A DNA stretch of 64,000 nt from Mycolicibacterium fluoranthenivorans (GTDB taxonomy: Bacteria; Actinomycetota; Actinomycetes; Mycobacteriales; Mycobacteriaceae), in NCBI RefSeq assembly GCF_011758805.1, contig NZ_JAANOW010000001.1:186001-250000 (forward strand), read 5' to 3'. The position numbers and the translations under genes are program-made. Under the pieces are notes generated by a model. The model saw only the letters and a list, made by a program, of their open reading frames with translations. It did not search any database and was not told the origin of the DNA. Shown in pieces: positions 7,838 to 17,954 of this stretch. How positions within the stretch are numbered: the first letter of the stretch is position 1; the number at the start of each line of letters is the position of its first letter.

Positions 7838-10690
7838 GTGACAGACGCCCCGGCGGACACCGACGCCTCCCCTGATGCCGACGCTCCGAGCCATCGCTAC
7901 AACGCGCAACTGGCCGGTGCGATAGAGGCCGACTGGCAGGAGCGGTGGAACGTGCTCGGCACGTTCAACGTGCCGAACCCGGTCGGTTCGCTCGCGCCCG
8001 CCGACGGCGGATCCGTGCCCGCGGACAAGATGTTCGTCCAGGACATGTTCCCGTACCCGTCCGGTGACGGGCTGCATGTGGGGCATCCGCTCGGCTATAT
8101 CGCCACCGACGTGTACGCGCGCTACTTCCGGATGACCGGGCGCAACGTGCTGCACGCTCTGGGGTTCGACGCCTTCGGTCTGCCCGCCGAGCAGTACGCG
8201 GTACAGACCGGCACGCATCCGCGCACCCGCACCGAGGCGAATATCGTCAACTTCCGGCGCCAGTTGGGCCGGCTGGGTCTGGGCCACGACACCCGGCGCA
8301 GTTTCTCCACCACCGATGTGGACTTCTACAAGTGGACGCAGTGGATCTTTCTGCAGATCTACAACGCCTGGTTCGACCCTGCCCTCAACCGCGCCCGCCC
8401 CATCGCCGAACTGATCGCCGAATACTCCTCGGGGGCCCGCCCGGTGCCCGACGGCCGGGACTGGGCGACGCTGTCGGCCGGCGAGCGCGCCGATCTGGTC
8501 GACGGTCACCGCCTGGTCTACCGCGCCGACTCGATGGTCAACTGGTGCCCCGGGCTGGGCACCGTGCTGGCCAACGAAGAGGTGACCTCCGACGGCCGCA
8601 GCGACCGCGGCAACTTCCCCGTGTTCCGGAAACGCTTGCGGCAGTGGATGATGCGGATCACCGCCTACTCCGACCGGCTGCTCGACGATCTGGACCACCT
8701 GGACTGGCCGGACAAGGTCAAGGCCATGCAACGCAACTGGATCGGCCGGTCCACGGGCGCCAGCGCGTTGTTCGGCACTGACGCCGGCGACGTCGAGGTG
8801 TTCACCACCCGGCCCGACACGCTGTTCGGCGCGACGTATCTGGTGCTGGCCCCCGAACACGATCTGGTCGACGTGCTGACGGCGGGCAGTTGGCCGGCCG
8901 GAGTCGACGAGCGCTGGACCTACGGCGCGGCCACCCCGACGGAGGCGGTGGCGGCCTACCGCGCGGCCATCGCGGCCAAATCGGACCTGGAGCGCCAGGA
9001 GAACAAGTCGAAGACCGGGGTGTTCCTGGGCGCCTACGCCACCAATCCGGTGAACGGACAACAGGTTCCGGTCTTCATCGCCGACTACGTGCTGGCCGGC
9101 TACGGCACCGGCGCCATCATGGCGGTGCCCGGTCACGACCAGCGGGACTGGGAGTTCGCCACCGAATTCGGTTTGCCGATCGTGGAAGTCATTGCCGGCG
9201 GCGATGTTTCGGAGCAGGCGTATACCGGCGACGGAGAACTGGTCAACAGCGACTACCTCAACGCGCTGAGCGTCGCGGACGCCAAGGATGTGGTGGTGTC
9301 CCGGCTGGAGGCCGACGGCCGCGGCCGCGCGCGCGTCGAATTCAAGCTGCGGGACTGGCTGTTCGCCCGCCAGCGCTATTGGGGTGAGCCGTTCCCGATC
9401 GTCTACGACGCCGACGGCCGGGCGCACCCGCTGCCGGAATCTGTGCTCCCCGTGGAACTTCCGGACATCCCGGACTATGCGCCGGTGTCCTTCGACCCGG
9501 ATGACGCGGACAGCGAGCCGTCGCCGCCGCTGGGCAAGGCCACCGAATGGGTGCACGTCGAACTCGATCTGGGCGATGGGCTGCAGTCCTACACCCGGGA
9601 CACCAACGTCATGCCGCAGTGGGCGGGCAGCTCCTGGTACGAGCTGCGCTACACCGACCCGCAGAACCCGGACGAGCTGTGCGCCAAGGAGAACGAGGCC
9701 TACTGGATGGGCCCGCGGCCCGAGATCCACGGCCCGCATGACCCGGGCGGCGTGGACCTCTACGTCGGCGGCGTCGAGCACGCGGTGCTGCACCTGCTGT
9801 ACTCACGGTTCTGGCACAAGGTGCTCTTCGACCTGGGGCACGTCAGCTCGAGTGAGCCCTACCGCCGTCTGATCAACCAGGGCTACATCCAGGCCTTCGC
9901 CTACACCGACGCGCGCGGCAGCTATGTGCCCGCCGCCGAAGTCGTGGAACGCGACGGGAAATTCTGGTTCGAGGGCCAGCAGGTCAACCAGGAGTTCGGC
10001 AAGATCGGCAAGAGCCTGAAGAACTCCGTCTCGCCGGATGAGATCTGCGACGCGTACGGCGCGGACACCCTGCGCGTCTACGAGATGTCGATGGGACCAC
10101 TGGAGGCGTCGCGGCCCTGGGCCACCAAGGATGTCGTCGGTGCGCACCGCTTCCTGCAGCGGGTGTGGCGCGCGGTGGTCGACGAGACCACCGGCGCCGA
10201 ACGGGTCGCCGAGCATGAGGCACTGTCCGACGACACGCTTCGCGCCCTGCACAAGACCATCGCCGGGGTGGCCGAAGACTATGCGGCACTGCGGAACAAC
10301 ACCGCCGCGGCCAAGCTCATCGAGTACACCAACCACCTGACCAAGGAAGGGGTGACGGCCCGCGCGGCGGTCGAGCCGCTGGTGCTGATGGTCGCCCCGC
10401 TGGCACCGCACCTGGCCGAGGAACTGTGGCGCCGCCTGGGCCACGAGACCCCGCTGGCGCACGGCCCGTTCCCGGTCGCCGACGAGCGCTATCTGGTGGA
10501 CGACACCGTCGAACTGCCGGTTCAGGTGAACGGCAAGCTGCGCGGCAAGATCACGGTGCCGGCCGATGCGGACAAGGCGGCCCTGGAGGCCGCGGCGCTG
10601 GCCGACGAGAAGGTGCTGGCATTCCTCGACGGGGCCACCCCGAAGAAGGTCATCGTGGTGCCGGGCAAGCTGGTCAACCTCGTCGTCTGA
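7838..10690 (+). CDS. leuS: Leucyl-tRNA synthetase
   Basis: 950 residues. Class Ia synthetase charging tRNA-Leu. The HIGH-type motif is HVGH at residues 80-83 ([16 protein letters not shown]). The CP1 editing domain is visible with [21 protein letters not shown] and later [19 protein letters not shown] (editing-site Asp region). The KMSKS loop reads KIGKS at about residues 722-726. Anticodon-binding and C-terminal domains follow. The open frame extends upstream to 7034, but GTG 7838 (VTDAPADT) fits the family start and the adjacent -10 box. A strong hairpin terminator follows. Confidence 0.96.
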   Translation: MTDAPADTDASPDADAPSHRYNAQLAGAIEADWQERWNVLGTFNVPNPVGSLAPADGGSVPADKMFVQDMFPYPSGDGLHVGHPLGYIATDVYARYFRMTGRNVLHALGFDAFGLPAEQYAVQTGTHPRTRTEANIVNFRRQLGRLGLGHDTRRSFSTTDVDFYKWTQWIFLQIYNAWFDPALNRARPIAELIAEYSSGARPVPDGRDWATLSAGERADLVDGHRLVYRADSMVNWCPGLGTVLANEEVTSDGRSDRGNFPVFRKRLRQWMMRITAYSDRLLDDLDHLDWPDKVKAMQRNWIGRSTGASALFGTDAGDVEVFTTRPDTLFGATYLVLAPEHDLVDVLTAGSWPAGVDERWTYGAATPTEAVAAYRAAIAAKSDLERQENKSKTGVFLGAYATNPVNGQQVPVFIADYVLAGYGTGAIMAVPGHDQRDWEFATEFGLPIVEVIAGGDVSEQAYTGDGELVNSDYLNALSVADAKDVVVSRLEADGRGRARVEFKLRDWLFARQRYWGEPFPIVYDADGRAHPLPESVLPVELPDIPDYAPVSFDPDDADSEPSPPLGKATEWVHVELDLGDGLQSYTRDTNVMPQWAGSSWYELRYTDPQNPDELCAKENEAYWMGPRPEIHGPHDPGGVDLYVGGVEHAVLHLLYSRFWHKVLFDLGHVSSSEPYRRLINQGYIQAFAYTDARGSYVPAAEVVERDGKFWFEGQQVNQEFGKIGKSLKNSVSPDEICDAYGADTLRVYEMSMGPLEASRPWATKDVVGAHRFLQRVWRAVVDETTGAERVAEHEALSDDTLRALHKTIAGVAEDYAALRNNTAAAKLIEYTNHLTKEGVTARAAVEPLVLMVAPLAPHLAEELWRRLGHETPLAHGPFPVADERYLVDDTVELPVQVNGKLRGKITVPADADKAALEAAALADEKVLAFLDGATPKKVIVVPGKLVNLVV

Positions 10691-10700
10691 GGGGAACCCC

Positions 10701-10730
10701 CGAGCGGTGGGGCATGGTCCCCACCGTTCG
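10701..10730 (+). terminator. Terminator after leuS
   Basis: Inverted repeat cgagcggtgggg / ccccaccgttcg (one G-T pair) with a 6-nt loop, 10 nt after the leuS stop, followed by a moderately T-rich stretch (gttagtttcc). Fits an intrinsic or hairpin-only mycobacterial terminator. Confidence 0.75.
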
Positions 10731-10873
10731 GTTAGTTTCCGCTGCCGATGAGCACGTATTCGCCTTTTCGCATATCGGCGCGCGGATACTGGGCTCCAGG
10801 ACCGCGCGATGTCGGCGGAAATCCCGTCTGAGAGAACGACATACGGTGATCGCGGTCCGGGTTGGAGTGCGCG

Positions 10874-12088
10874 ATGAGTGATAACCGGATCGTCGTCTAC
10901 AAGGGTCCCGGCAAGGTGGCCGTCGAGACACTGCCGTACCCGAAACTCGAGGTGCCCGCCGAGGTCGCCGAGGCGATGGGGATGAGCCGCAAGGCCGACC
11001 ACGGCGTCATCCTCAAGTGCGTGTCGACGAACATCTGCGGGTCGGATCAGCACATGGTGCGCGGACGGACCACGGCGCCGATCGGCCAGACCCTGGGCCA
11101 CGAGATCACCGGCGAGATCGTCGAGAAAGGTTCGGACGTCCAGTTCCTGGAAGTCGGGGACATCTGCTCGGTGCCGTTCAACATCGCCTGCGGGCGCTGC
11201 CGGAACTGTCGCGAGGGGCAGACCGGGATCTGCCTGAACGTCAACCCCGCCCGCGCGGGCTCGGCCTACGGCTACGTCGACATGGGTGGCTGGCTCGGCG
11301 GCCAGGCCGACTACGTCATGGTGCCGTTCGCCGACTTCAACCTGCTGAAGTTCCCCGACCGTGATGCCGCGCTGGCCAAGATCCGCGATCTCACGATGCT
11401 GTCGGACATCTTCCCCACCGGCTATCACGGCGCCAAGACCGCGGGCGTCACCACGGGGTCGACGGTGTACGTCGCCGGCGCGGGGCCGGTCGGTCTGGCC
11501 GCGGCGTACTCGGCACATCTGCTGGGTGCGGCCGTGGTGATCGTCGGTGACCTGAACGCCGAGCGCCTCAAGCAGGCCGAATCATTCGGTTGCGAGACCA
11601 TCGACATCAGCGCCGACGCCACGCTGGAAGACCAGATCGCCGACATCCTGCACACCAATGAGGTCGACTGTGCCGTCGACGCAGTGGGATTCGAGGCCAG
11701 CGGGCACGGCCACGGGGCCGGGGAGCAACCCGCGGCGGTCCTGAACTCGATCATGAGCGCCACCCGGGCCGGTGGATCGCTCGGAATCCCGGGCCTCTAC
11801 GTCACCGGTGATCCGGGCGGGACGGATGACGACGCCAAGCACGGCACGCTGAAGGTCCGCCTGGGGCTGGGCTGGGCGAAGAGCCACAGCTTCTACACCG
11901 GGCAGTGCCCGGTGCTGAAGTACAACCGCGGCCTGATGATGAGCATCCTGCACGACAAGGCCCATATCGCCGATGCGGTGAACGCGACCGTGATCGGGCT
12001 GGAGGACGCCCCGGAAGGCTATGCCGCGTTCGACTCAGGCGTGGCGCAGAAGTTCGTGCTGGACCCGCACGGCATGGTCCCGGCCTGA
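10874..12088 (+). CDS. fdhA: Zinc-dependent, glutathione-independent formaldehyde dehydrogenase-like enzyme
   Basis: 404 residues, medium-chain dehydrogenase. Catalytic zinc region: VSTNICGSDQHMVRG and GHEITGEIVEKGSD. Structural zinc Cys cluster: CGRCRNCREGQTGICLN. Rossmann motif: VYVAGAGPVGLAAAY. The long C-terminal insert (PGLYVTGDPGGTDDD, FYTGQCPVLKYNR) is typical of the Pseudomonas FdhA/formaldehyde dismutase branch, which oxidises formaldehyde with tightly bound NAD. It is distinct from the mycothiol-dependent enzyme of mycobacteria. Start ATG 10874 (MSDNRIVV), with ggttggag upstream; an ATG-free extension to 10862 is less likely. Exact substrate is inferred. Confidence 0.87.
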   Translation: MSDNRIVVYKGPGKVAVETLPYPKLEVPAEVAEAMGMSRKADHGVILKCVSTNICGSDQHMVRGRTTAPIGQTLGHEITGEIVEKGSDVQFLEVGDICSVPFNIACGRCRNCREGQTGICLNVNPARAGSAYGYVDMGGWLGGQADYVMVPFADFNLLKFPDRDAALAKIRDLTMLSDIFPTGYHGAKTAGVTTGSTVYVAGAGPVGLAAAYSAHLLGAAVVIVGDLNAERLKQAESFGCETIDISADATLEDQIADILHTNEVDCAVDAVGFEASGHGHGAGEQPAAVLNSIMSATRAGGSLGIPGLYVTGDPGGTDDDAKHGTLKVRLGLGWAKSHSFYTGQCPVLKYNRGLMMSILHDKAHIADAVNATVIGLEDAPEGYAAFDSGVAQKFVLDPHGMVPA

Positions 12089-12090
12089 GG

Positions 12091-12765
12091 TCAGCGGGGG
12101 CGGACGACGATCTCGTGCACGTGGCCATCCTCCGGGGTGGCCACGGCATGGGCGACGATCTCGGCGACGGTTTCCGGGCGCAGGAACCGCGCCGGGTCGT
12201 AGTCCTTCTCCCCGCCCGATTCATAGGCGACCAGATCGCGCTGCATCTCCGAATCGGTGCGGCCCGGGAACACCGAGGTCACCCGCAGCGATGGTTCGTC
12301 GGCACGGAGCGAATCGGCGAACGCCCGCAGCGCGAACTTGCTCGCCGAATAGGACGCCATACCTGCGGATACGGTGCGGCCGGCACCGGAATTGATGAAC
12401 ACCACCTGCCCGCGGGCGGCCCGCAGCTGGGGCAGCAGCGCCAGGGTGAGCGCCACCGCACCGGTCACGTTCACCTCGAAGCTGGCCCGCCACTGCTCGG
12501 CCGAGGATTCCCCGACCCGCCCCGGGTAGAGCACGCCGGCGTTGTGGACCAGCACGTCGAGCTCGCTGAGCACCTCCGTGGCGGCCTCGATCGAGTCGGG
12601 GTCGGTGAGCTCCAGCGGCCAGGTCGGGGCACCGAGACGTTCGGCGAGCGCATCGAGCCGGGCCGAGGGCCGGCCGGCCAACAGCAGGGTGTGGGTGGGG
12701 GCGAGCGCGGCGGCGATGGCGGAGCCGATGCCGCCGGCGGCGCCCGTGATCAATGCGGTCGGCAC
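12091..12765 (-). CDS. Short-chain dehydrogenase/reductase (Rv0484c-like)
   Basis: 224 residues. Cofactor motif TGAAGGIGSAIA near the N-terminus, NAG at HNAGVLYPG, catalytic Ser in FINSGAG and YxxxK as YSASK. Classical SDR, probably NADP-dependent; substrate unknown. Start GTG 12765 (VPTALITG) places the glycine motif at the usual distance. Divergent from the glucosylglycerate hydrolase gene and convergent with the formaldehyde dehydrogenase gene (2-nt gap). Confidence 0.88.
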   Translation of the reverse strand: MPTALITGAAGGIGSAIAAALAPTHTLLLAGRPSARLDALAERLGAPTWPLELTDPDSIEAATEVLSELDVLVHNAGVLYPGRVGESSAEQWRASFEVNVTGAVALTLALLPQLRAARGQVVFINSGAGRTVSAGMASYSASKFALRAFADSLRADEPSLRVTSVFPGRTDSEMQRDLVAYESGGEKDYDPARFLRPETVAEIVAHAVATPEDGHVHEIVVRPR

Positions 12766-12832
12766 CAGTCGAGGGTACCGATCGCGACGTGCCAATCTGC
12801 AGAATGACGTCCGGCGTCGCATGATTGATGCG

Positions 12833-14173
12833 ATGCCCCCCGATCCGAGCTTCGCCCCCACGCAACTCGCCGCCCGCGCGGCCTATCTGCTGCGCGGCAA
12901 TGACCTCGGCGTGATGACCACCGCGGCACCGCTGCTGTACCCGCACATGTGGAGCTGGGACGCCGCCTTCGTCGCGATCGGTCTGGCGCCGCTGAGCGTC
13001 GAGCGGGCCGTCGTCGAACTCGACACTCTGCTGTCCGCACAGTGGCGCAACGGCATGATCCCGCACATCGTGTTCGCCAACGGGGTGGACGGCTACTTCC
13101 CGGGCCCGGCCCGGTGGGCCACCTCGGCGCTGGCCGCCAACGCCCCCCGCACCAGGCACACCTCCGGCATCACCCAGCCGCCGGTGCACGCCATCGCCGT
13201 GCAGCGGATCCTGGACCGCGCCAAGACCAGGGGCCGCTCCACCCGGGCCGTCGCCGAGGCGTTCCTGGACCGGCGCTGGGCCGATCTGGTGCGCTGGCAC
13301 CGGTGGCTGGCCGAGAGCCGCGATCAGCAGGGCCACGGCCGCGTCACGCTCTACCATGGCTGGGAATCCGGCATGGACAACTCGCCACGCTGGGACAGTG
13401 CGTACGCCAACGTGATTCCGGGCAACGTGCCGGAATACCAGCGCGAGGACAACAAGATCAACACCGACTCGACACAGCGTCCGTCGGATCTGGAGTACGA
13501 CCGCTACCTGTGGCTGCTCGAGGAGATGAAGTCGGCGCGTTACGACGACGAGCTGCTGCCCAAGGTGATGAGTTTCGCTGTCGAGGACGTCTTCGTCTCG
13601 GCGGTCTTCTCGGTGGCCTGCACCGTGCTGGCCGAGATCGGTGAGGACTACAAGCGACCGCACGCCGATGTCCGCGACCTGTACGCCTGGGCCGACCGGT
13701 TCCGCGCCGGTGTGATCGAGACTGCCGATGAACGATCCGGTGCGGCAAGGGATTTCGATCTCAGGTCGGAGAAGTGGGTGGCCACCGAGACGGTCGCGCA
13801 GTTCTCCCCGCTGCTGTGCGGCGGGCTGCCGCACGACAAGGAGCGGGCCCTGCTCAAACTGCTGGAAGGCCCGCGGTTCTGCGGGCATCCGGACCTGAAG
13901 TACTCGCTGATCCCGTCCACCTCGCCGGTATCGCGGGACTTCCGGCCGCGGGAGTACTGGCGTGGCCCGGTGTGGCCGGTGATGACATGGCTGTTCTCGT
14001 GGTGTTTCGCCCGGCGGGGCTGGGCCGAGCGGTCGTCGGTGTTGCGCCGGGAAGGGTTGCGCCAGGCCAGCGATGGCACGTTCGCCGAGTATTACGAACC
14101 GTTCACCGGCGAGCCGCTCGGCAGCATGCAGCAGTCCTGGACCGCTGCCGCGGTACTCGACTGGTTGGGCTAG
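12833..14173 (+). CDS. ggH: Glucosylglycerate hydrolase (GH63-like)
   Basis: 446 residues, the same length as the characterised Mycolicibacterium hassiacum enzyme and near-identical to it over long stretches (recall). It hydrolyses glucosylglycerate, a compatible solute that mycobacteria accumulate under nitrogen limitation, to glucose and glycerate; cytosolic. Catalytic acid Asp182 (HGWESGMDNS) and base Glu419 (GTFAEYYEPFTGE) fall at exactly the positions known for that enzyme. Start ATG 12833 (MPPDPSF) is chosen over an in-frame ATG at 12821 on that basis. Its stop overlaps the convergent MarR gene by 4 nt. Confidence 0.92.
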   Translation: MPPDPSFAPTQLAARAAYLLRGNDLGVMTTAAPLLYPHMWSWDAAFVAIGLAPLSVERAVVELDTLLSAQWRNGMIPHIVFANGVDGYFPGPARWATSALAANAPRTRHTSGITQPPVHAIAVQRILDRAKTRGRSTRAVAEAFLDRRWADLVRWHRWLAESRDQQGHGRVTLYHGWESGMDNSPRWDSAYANVIPGNVPEYQREDNKINTDSTQRPSDLEYDRYLWLLEEMKSARYDDELLPKVMSFAVEDVFVSAVFSVACTVLAEIGEDYKRPHADVRDLYAWADRFRAGVIETADERSGAARDFDLRSEKWVATETVAQFSPLLCGGLPHDKERALLKLLEGPRFCGHPDLKYSLIPSTSPVSRDFRPREYWRGPVWPVMTWLFSWCFARRGWAERSSVLRREGLRQASDGTFAEYYEPFTGEPLGSMQQSWTAAAVLDWLG

Positions 14174-14640
14174 TTGGACTTCTCGGTCGGGGGTTGATCG
14201 CCCAGCCGATCCAGGGAGCCGAGCGCGGCGGCCAGCGTGCGCTGGTCGTCCTCGCTGAGCTTGGCCAACATCTCGGCCAGGAACGTGCGCCGGGCCTCCA
14301 GTGCCTCGCGGTGCTGGACGAGGCCGCGCGGGGTGACCTCGACCAGGACCGCACGCAGGTCCGACGGGTCGCGGGAACGCTTGACCAGCCCGAGCTTTTC
14401 CAGGCGGCGGATGGCGACGGTGGTGGTGGGTGTGCGGACGCGCTCATGGGCGGCCAGTTCGGTCATCCGGATGGGCCCGCAGTCCAGCAGAGTCAGCAGG
14501 ATCGACAGCTGGGCCAGCGTGAGGTCACCGGCCTGGCTCTTGTTGGTGGTGTCACCGCGACGCAGCACGGAGAACAGCTTGGAAAGCACCCGCTGGAGCT
14601 CCCCGGCCAGCTCAGCGACCTGCGGTTCGGTCTCGACCAT
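14170..14640 (-). CDS. MarR family transcriptional regulator (Rv0042c-like)
   Basis: 156 residues. Winged helix at about residues 40-115: LTLAQLSILLTLLDCGPIRMTELAAHERVRTPTTTVAIRRLEKLGLVKRSRDPSDLRAVLVEVTPRG, the usual MarR recognition helix and Asp-Arg wing. Cytoplasmic DNA-binding dimer; ligand unknown. An upstream TAGACT-type -10 box precedes the ATG. In M. tuberculosis Rv0042c stands between leuS and the GntR gene; here an ABC transporter has been placed between the two regulators. Confidence 0.9.
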   Translation of the reverse strand: MVETEPQVAELAGELQRVLSKLFSVLRRGDTTNKSQAGDLTLAQLSILLTLLDCGPIRMTELAAHERVRTPTTTVAIRRLEKLGLVKRSRDPSDLRAVLVEVTPRGLVQHREALEARRTFLAEMLAKLSEDDQRTLAAALGSLDRLGDQPPTEKSN

Positions 14641-14709
14641 AATTCGCTAGTCTAACCTGTCTGTTCCTGCCGGGTCGGCTCCGTGACGAAGTTTCCCGTC
14701 ACGCGGACC

Positions 14710-15471
14710 TCACAGTACCTGCGACAGGAAACGGCGTAACCGTTCCGTTTCGGCCGCCTCGAAAATCTGCTCCGGCGGACCGGATTCGACGACCTTGCCG
14801 TGATCCATGAACACGACGGTGTCGGCGGTGGACCGCGCGAAGCTCATCTCGTGGGTGACCATGACCATGGTCATCCCGCCCGAGCCGAGTTCGGCGATCA
14901 ATTCCAGGATGCCCTTGACCAGTTCGGGATCCAGCGCAGAGGTCGCTTCGTCGAAGAACATCACCTGTGGCGACATCGCCAGTGCCCGCGCGATGGCAAC
15001 CCGCTGCTGCTGGCCACCGGACAGCGTGGCCGGCCGGACATCGGCCTTGTGCCGCAGACCAACCCGGTCCAGCTGGGCCAGGCCGACCTCGCGCGCCGCC
15101 TCGACGGACATGCCCTTGAGCTTGCGCGGCGCCAGCGTCACGTTGTCCAGCACGGTGCGGTGCGGAAACAGGTTGAATTGCTGGAACACCATGCCGATCC
15201 GCTGGCGCAGCACATCGGGGTTGTCCTTGAGCACCGAACGGCCGTCGAGCAGGATGTCACCGCGGTCGGGTTCGTAGAGCCGGTTCAGGGTGCGCAGCAG
15301 CGTCGATTTCCCCGAGCCCGACGGCCCGATGATCGCGGCGGTGCTGCCGGCGGGTACCTGGACGTCCACCCCGCGCAGCACCTTGTTCGGCCCGAACGAG
15401 AGGTGAATGTCCTTGGCTGCCAAGGAAACCGCAACTTTCCCCGTCGCTTCGCTCGCCCCTGGGTCGGCCAT
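14710..15471 (-). CDS. Polar amino-acid ABC transporter ATPase (GlnQ type)
   Basis: 253 residues. Walker A GPSGSGKST, Q-loop MVFQQFNLFPHRTVLDNV, signature LSGGQQQR, Walker B VMFFDEATSALDPE and H-loop MVTHEM are all present. It energises uptake by the fused binding-protein/permease encoded just upstream; the two genes overlap by one base (TGATG). The first ~15 residues (ADPGASEATGK) are a nonconserved tail. Substrate is most likely glutamine or another polar amino acid, by family. Confidence 0.92.
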   Translation of the reverse strand: MADPGASEATGKVAVSLAAKDIHLSFGPNKVLRGVDVQVPAGSTAAIIGPSGSGKSTLLRTLNRLYEPDRGDILLDGRSVLKDNPDVLRQRIGMVFQQFNLFPHRTVLDNVTLAPRKLKGMSVEAAREVGLAQLDRVGLRHKADVRPATLSGGQQQRVAIARALAMSPQVMFFDEATSALDPELVKGILELIAELGSGGMTMVMVTHEMSFARSTADTVVFMDHGKVVESGPPEQIFEAAETERLRRFLSQVL

Positions 15472-17279
15472 CAGATCATCTCCTCTTGCACCGGGGCCGG
15501 CTGGCGGCCGGTGCGCAGGCGCTCGTCGATGACGTTCACCAAATGGGTCAACGGGACGGTCAGCAGCAGGTAGAACAAGCCGGCCGCCACCAGGGGGGAC
15601 AGGTTACCGGTTTGGGCGTTGAGGTCACGTCCCACCTGGAAGAGCTCCCGCTGGTTGGCGACCAGGCCGAGGAAGTACACCAGCGAGGACGCCTTCAGCA
15701 GCGAGATGAACTGGTTCACCAGCGCGGGCAGCACGCGGCGCACCCCCTGGGGCACCACCACCAGCCGCATCGACGAGCGGTAGCTGAAGCCCAGTGCGCG
15801 CGAGGCTTCCAACTGTCCGGCCTCCACGCTCTGGATGCCGGACCGGAAGATCTCGCCGACATAGGCCGCCGACATCAACCCGAGCGCGGCGATCCCGAGC
15901 GGGTAGGGGTTGTTCCCGGTCAGGCCGCCCACGATGGGTCCGATACCCAACCCGATGACCAGGATGATCACCACCTCGGGCAGGCCGCGGAAGATATCGG
16001 TGTACACCCGCGCCGGCCAGCGCAGCCACCTCGAGCGCGAGATGCCCGCGATGGCCAGCACCAGACCGAGGATCACCCCGATGACGGCGGCGCCGGCGGT
16101 GAGGATCAACGTGTTCGGCAGCCCGGTCTTGAACAGGTCGGGGATGGCTTGCCGGTAGAGGTCCCAGTCCAGGAACGCCGCACCCAATTGGGCCAGGGTG
16201 GATTTGGGCGCGGCGCCGCCCGCGGCGGGTGCGCCCGCGTGTTGGGCCGCGATGGCCGCGAAGTCCGGAAGTTGCGGCACCGGAGCGGCTTTCGAGCCCG
16301 GCTTCCAACCCGGCGGCAACGCGCGGGGCACCCAGTCGGCGTACAGCCGAGCCCAGGTGCCGTCGGCGATCACCGCATCCAGCCCCGAGTTGAGCGCGTC
16401 GATGAGCGCCTTGTTCTCTTTCGCGACGGCCCAGGCGACGAAATTGTCCAGGCTGAAGGTGTTTTCGACGATGACGGCCAGATCGCCCGGCTGCACGGTG
16501 CCGACCGCCTGCTGCGACGGCGCGACCCACGCGTCGATCTGACGGGTCTTCAGGCTGGCGTAGACGGTGTTGTAATCGGGGAACTTCACCGGATCCAGGT
16601 GCAGGGTGTCCACCACATAGGCTTCCTGCACGGTGCCCTGGACGACGCCGATCCGCTGCCCTTTGGCCAGTTGCGAGAACCCGGCGATGGGCGACCCGGA
16701 CGGCACGACCAGCGAGAAGTAGCCGAAGTCATAGCCATTGGTGAAGCCGACGGTCTTGCGCCGCGCGTCGGTGGTGGTGATCGAGGACGACCCGACGTCG
16801 AAACGGCGGGAGGCGACCTGGGCGAGCAGGCCGGAGAAGTCGGTGCCGACGAAGTTGATCTTCAGGCCGATCCGGTCGGCGACGGCGCGCAGCAGTTCGT
16901 TGTCGAATCCGGTGAACTGGCCGGCGGAGTTGATGCAGATGCTCGGTGGTGCATCGGACAGGGTGCCCACGGTGAGCACCCCGGGGACGCCGAGTCCCAG
17001 CGTCTTGATGTCGATGCTCTGCAGCGGTTCGACGCCGGCGGTGGTGTACCTGTCGGCGTCGGGACCCTTGGCGGCGGCCGCCAGGTTCGTCGGGAGGGCA
17101 CTGGCACTGTCGACGCCGGGCGGGGCGCACTGGTCGGCGTGCGCGGGTGCGGCCAACGCCAGCGCACCGGCCATCATGGCGATCAGCACGCAGAGCACCG
17201 CCCGGCCGACGCGGTTCGGAACAGACGTCATCGTGGCAACGTAACCGGTGCGCGGCGGAAGGCGGCGAGTTCGGCTCAT
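15471..17279 (-). CDS. Fused amino-acid-binding protein / ABC permease
   Basis: 602 residues. A signal segment (AVLCVLIAMMAGALALAAPAHA) is followed by a type 3 extracellular solute-binding domain (about residues 75-320; GQFTGFDNELLRAVADRIGLKINFVGTDFS) and a HisM/GlnP-type permease domain (about 390-590; EAA-type loop RALGFSYRSSMRLVVVPQGVRRVLPALVNQF). The ligand-binding domain would be tethered outside the membrane to its own permease. ATG 17279 overlaps the GntR stop (ATGA), suggesting coupling; ATG 17231 is an alternative that gives a more usual signal peptide. Partner of the ATPase gene downstream. Confidence 0.9.
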   Translation of the reverse strand: MSRTRRLPPRTGYVATMTSVPNRVGRAVLCVLIAMMAGALALAAPAHADQCAPPGVDSASALPTNLAAAAKGPDADRYTTAGVEPLQSIDIKTLGLGVPGVLTVGTLSDAPPSICINSAGQFTGFDNELLRAVADRIGLKINFVGTDFSGLLAQVASRRFDVGSSSITTTDARRKTVGFTNGYDFGYFSLVVPSGSPIAGFSQLAKGQRIGVVQGTVQEAYVVDTLHLDPVKFPDYNTVYASLKTRQIDAWVAPSQQAVGTVQPGDLAVIVENTFSLDNFVAWAVAKENKALIDALNSGLDAVIADGTWARLYADWVPRALPPGWKPGSKAAPVPQLPDFAAIAAQHAGAPAAGGAAPKSTLAQLGAAFLDWDLYRQAIPDLFKTGLPNTLILTAGAAVIGVILGLVLAIAGISRSRWLRWPARVYTDIFRGLPEVVIILVIGLGIGPIVGGLTGNNPYPLGIAALGLMSAAYVGEIFRSGIQSVEAGQLEASRALGFSYRSSMRLVVVPQGVRRVLPALVNQFISLLKASSLVYFLGLVANQRELFQVGRDLNAQTGNLSPLVAAGLFYLLLTVPLTHLVNVIDERLRTGRQPAPVQEEMI

Positions 17280-17953
17280 TCGGAATCCCGGTGCACGCCG
17301 CGGGACGGTATCAGCGGTGCGAGGACGCCGCGGCGCACCAGCTCGGCGAGCATGACCCGGCCCATGTGGGCCGCGCCCCTCTCACACGCGGCGCGCGCGG
17401 CATCGGGGTCCCCGACGGCGATGGCGTTCGTCTCGGCCACGTAGTGCGCCAACAGCACCGGCCCGACGTGTTGGTGGTCGGCCCAGAACGCCCGGGGGAT
17501 GAAGGTCTGCGCCGCACCGATCGCGGCCTGTAACCGCGGTCCGGCATGGTGCTCGACCAGCAGCTGCCGGTACTCCCACGCGATGTCGTGGAAGTTCTCG
17601 CTGCGCAGCGCGCCGACGAGGTCCTTGAGCCGTCCGATGGTCTCGGTGCTCGCCTCGGCGGCCGCACCCGCCGACACGAGACCGTTGAGCACCCCGTACA
17701 GGTGGTAGTGCTCCAGCAGCACGCGCGCGTCGAAACGCGCGATGAACGCGCCGCGGTGATAGCGGGTGGCCACGACACCGTCGTGCTCGAGCTGTGCGAC
17801 GGCCTCCTGGACCGGGACCCGGCTCATCCCCAGCGCAGCGGCAAGTTCGTTGCGGTCCAACCGGTCTCCGGAACGGAGCTTGCCGGTCAGAATCAGCTGC
17901 GCGACGTGGGCGACCACCTGGTCACGTTCGTTGACGCCGTACCGCTTGGGCAT
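17276..17953 (-). CDS. GntR family regulator, FadR/FCD subfamily (Rv0043c-like)
   Basis: 225 residues. N-terminal winged helix about residues 8-75 (LRSGDRLDRNELAAALGMSRVPVQEAVAQLEHDGVV), then an all-helical FCD effector domain with His residues that usually bind a metal (EHYHLYG, VEHHAG, HVGPVLLAHY). It starts 1 nt after the oxidoreductase gene ends and overlaps the transporter gene, so all four genes 18731 to 14710 look like one operon. It probably controls that transporter; the effector is unknown. Confidence 0.9.
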   Translation of the reverse strand: MPKRYGVNERDQVVAHVAQLILTGKLRSGDRLDRNELAAALGMSRVPVQEAVAQLEHDGVVATRYHRGAFIARFDARVLLEHYHLYGVLNGLVSAGAAAEASTETIGRLKDLVGALRSENFHDIAWEYRQLLVEHHAGPRLQAAIGAAQTFIPRAFWADHQHVGPVLLAHYVAETNAIAVGDPDAARAACERGAAHMGRVMLAELVRRGVLAPLIPSRGVHRDSE

Positions 17954-17954
17954 G

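Noticed and set aside
7730..9793. A 687-codon minus-strand open frame
   Set aside because: Shadow of leuS.
15486..17444. A 652-codon plus-strand open frame
   Set aside because: Antisense to the fused binding-protein/permease gene, whose domains are clear. No recognisable motif in the antisense translation.
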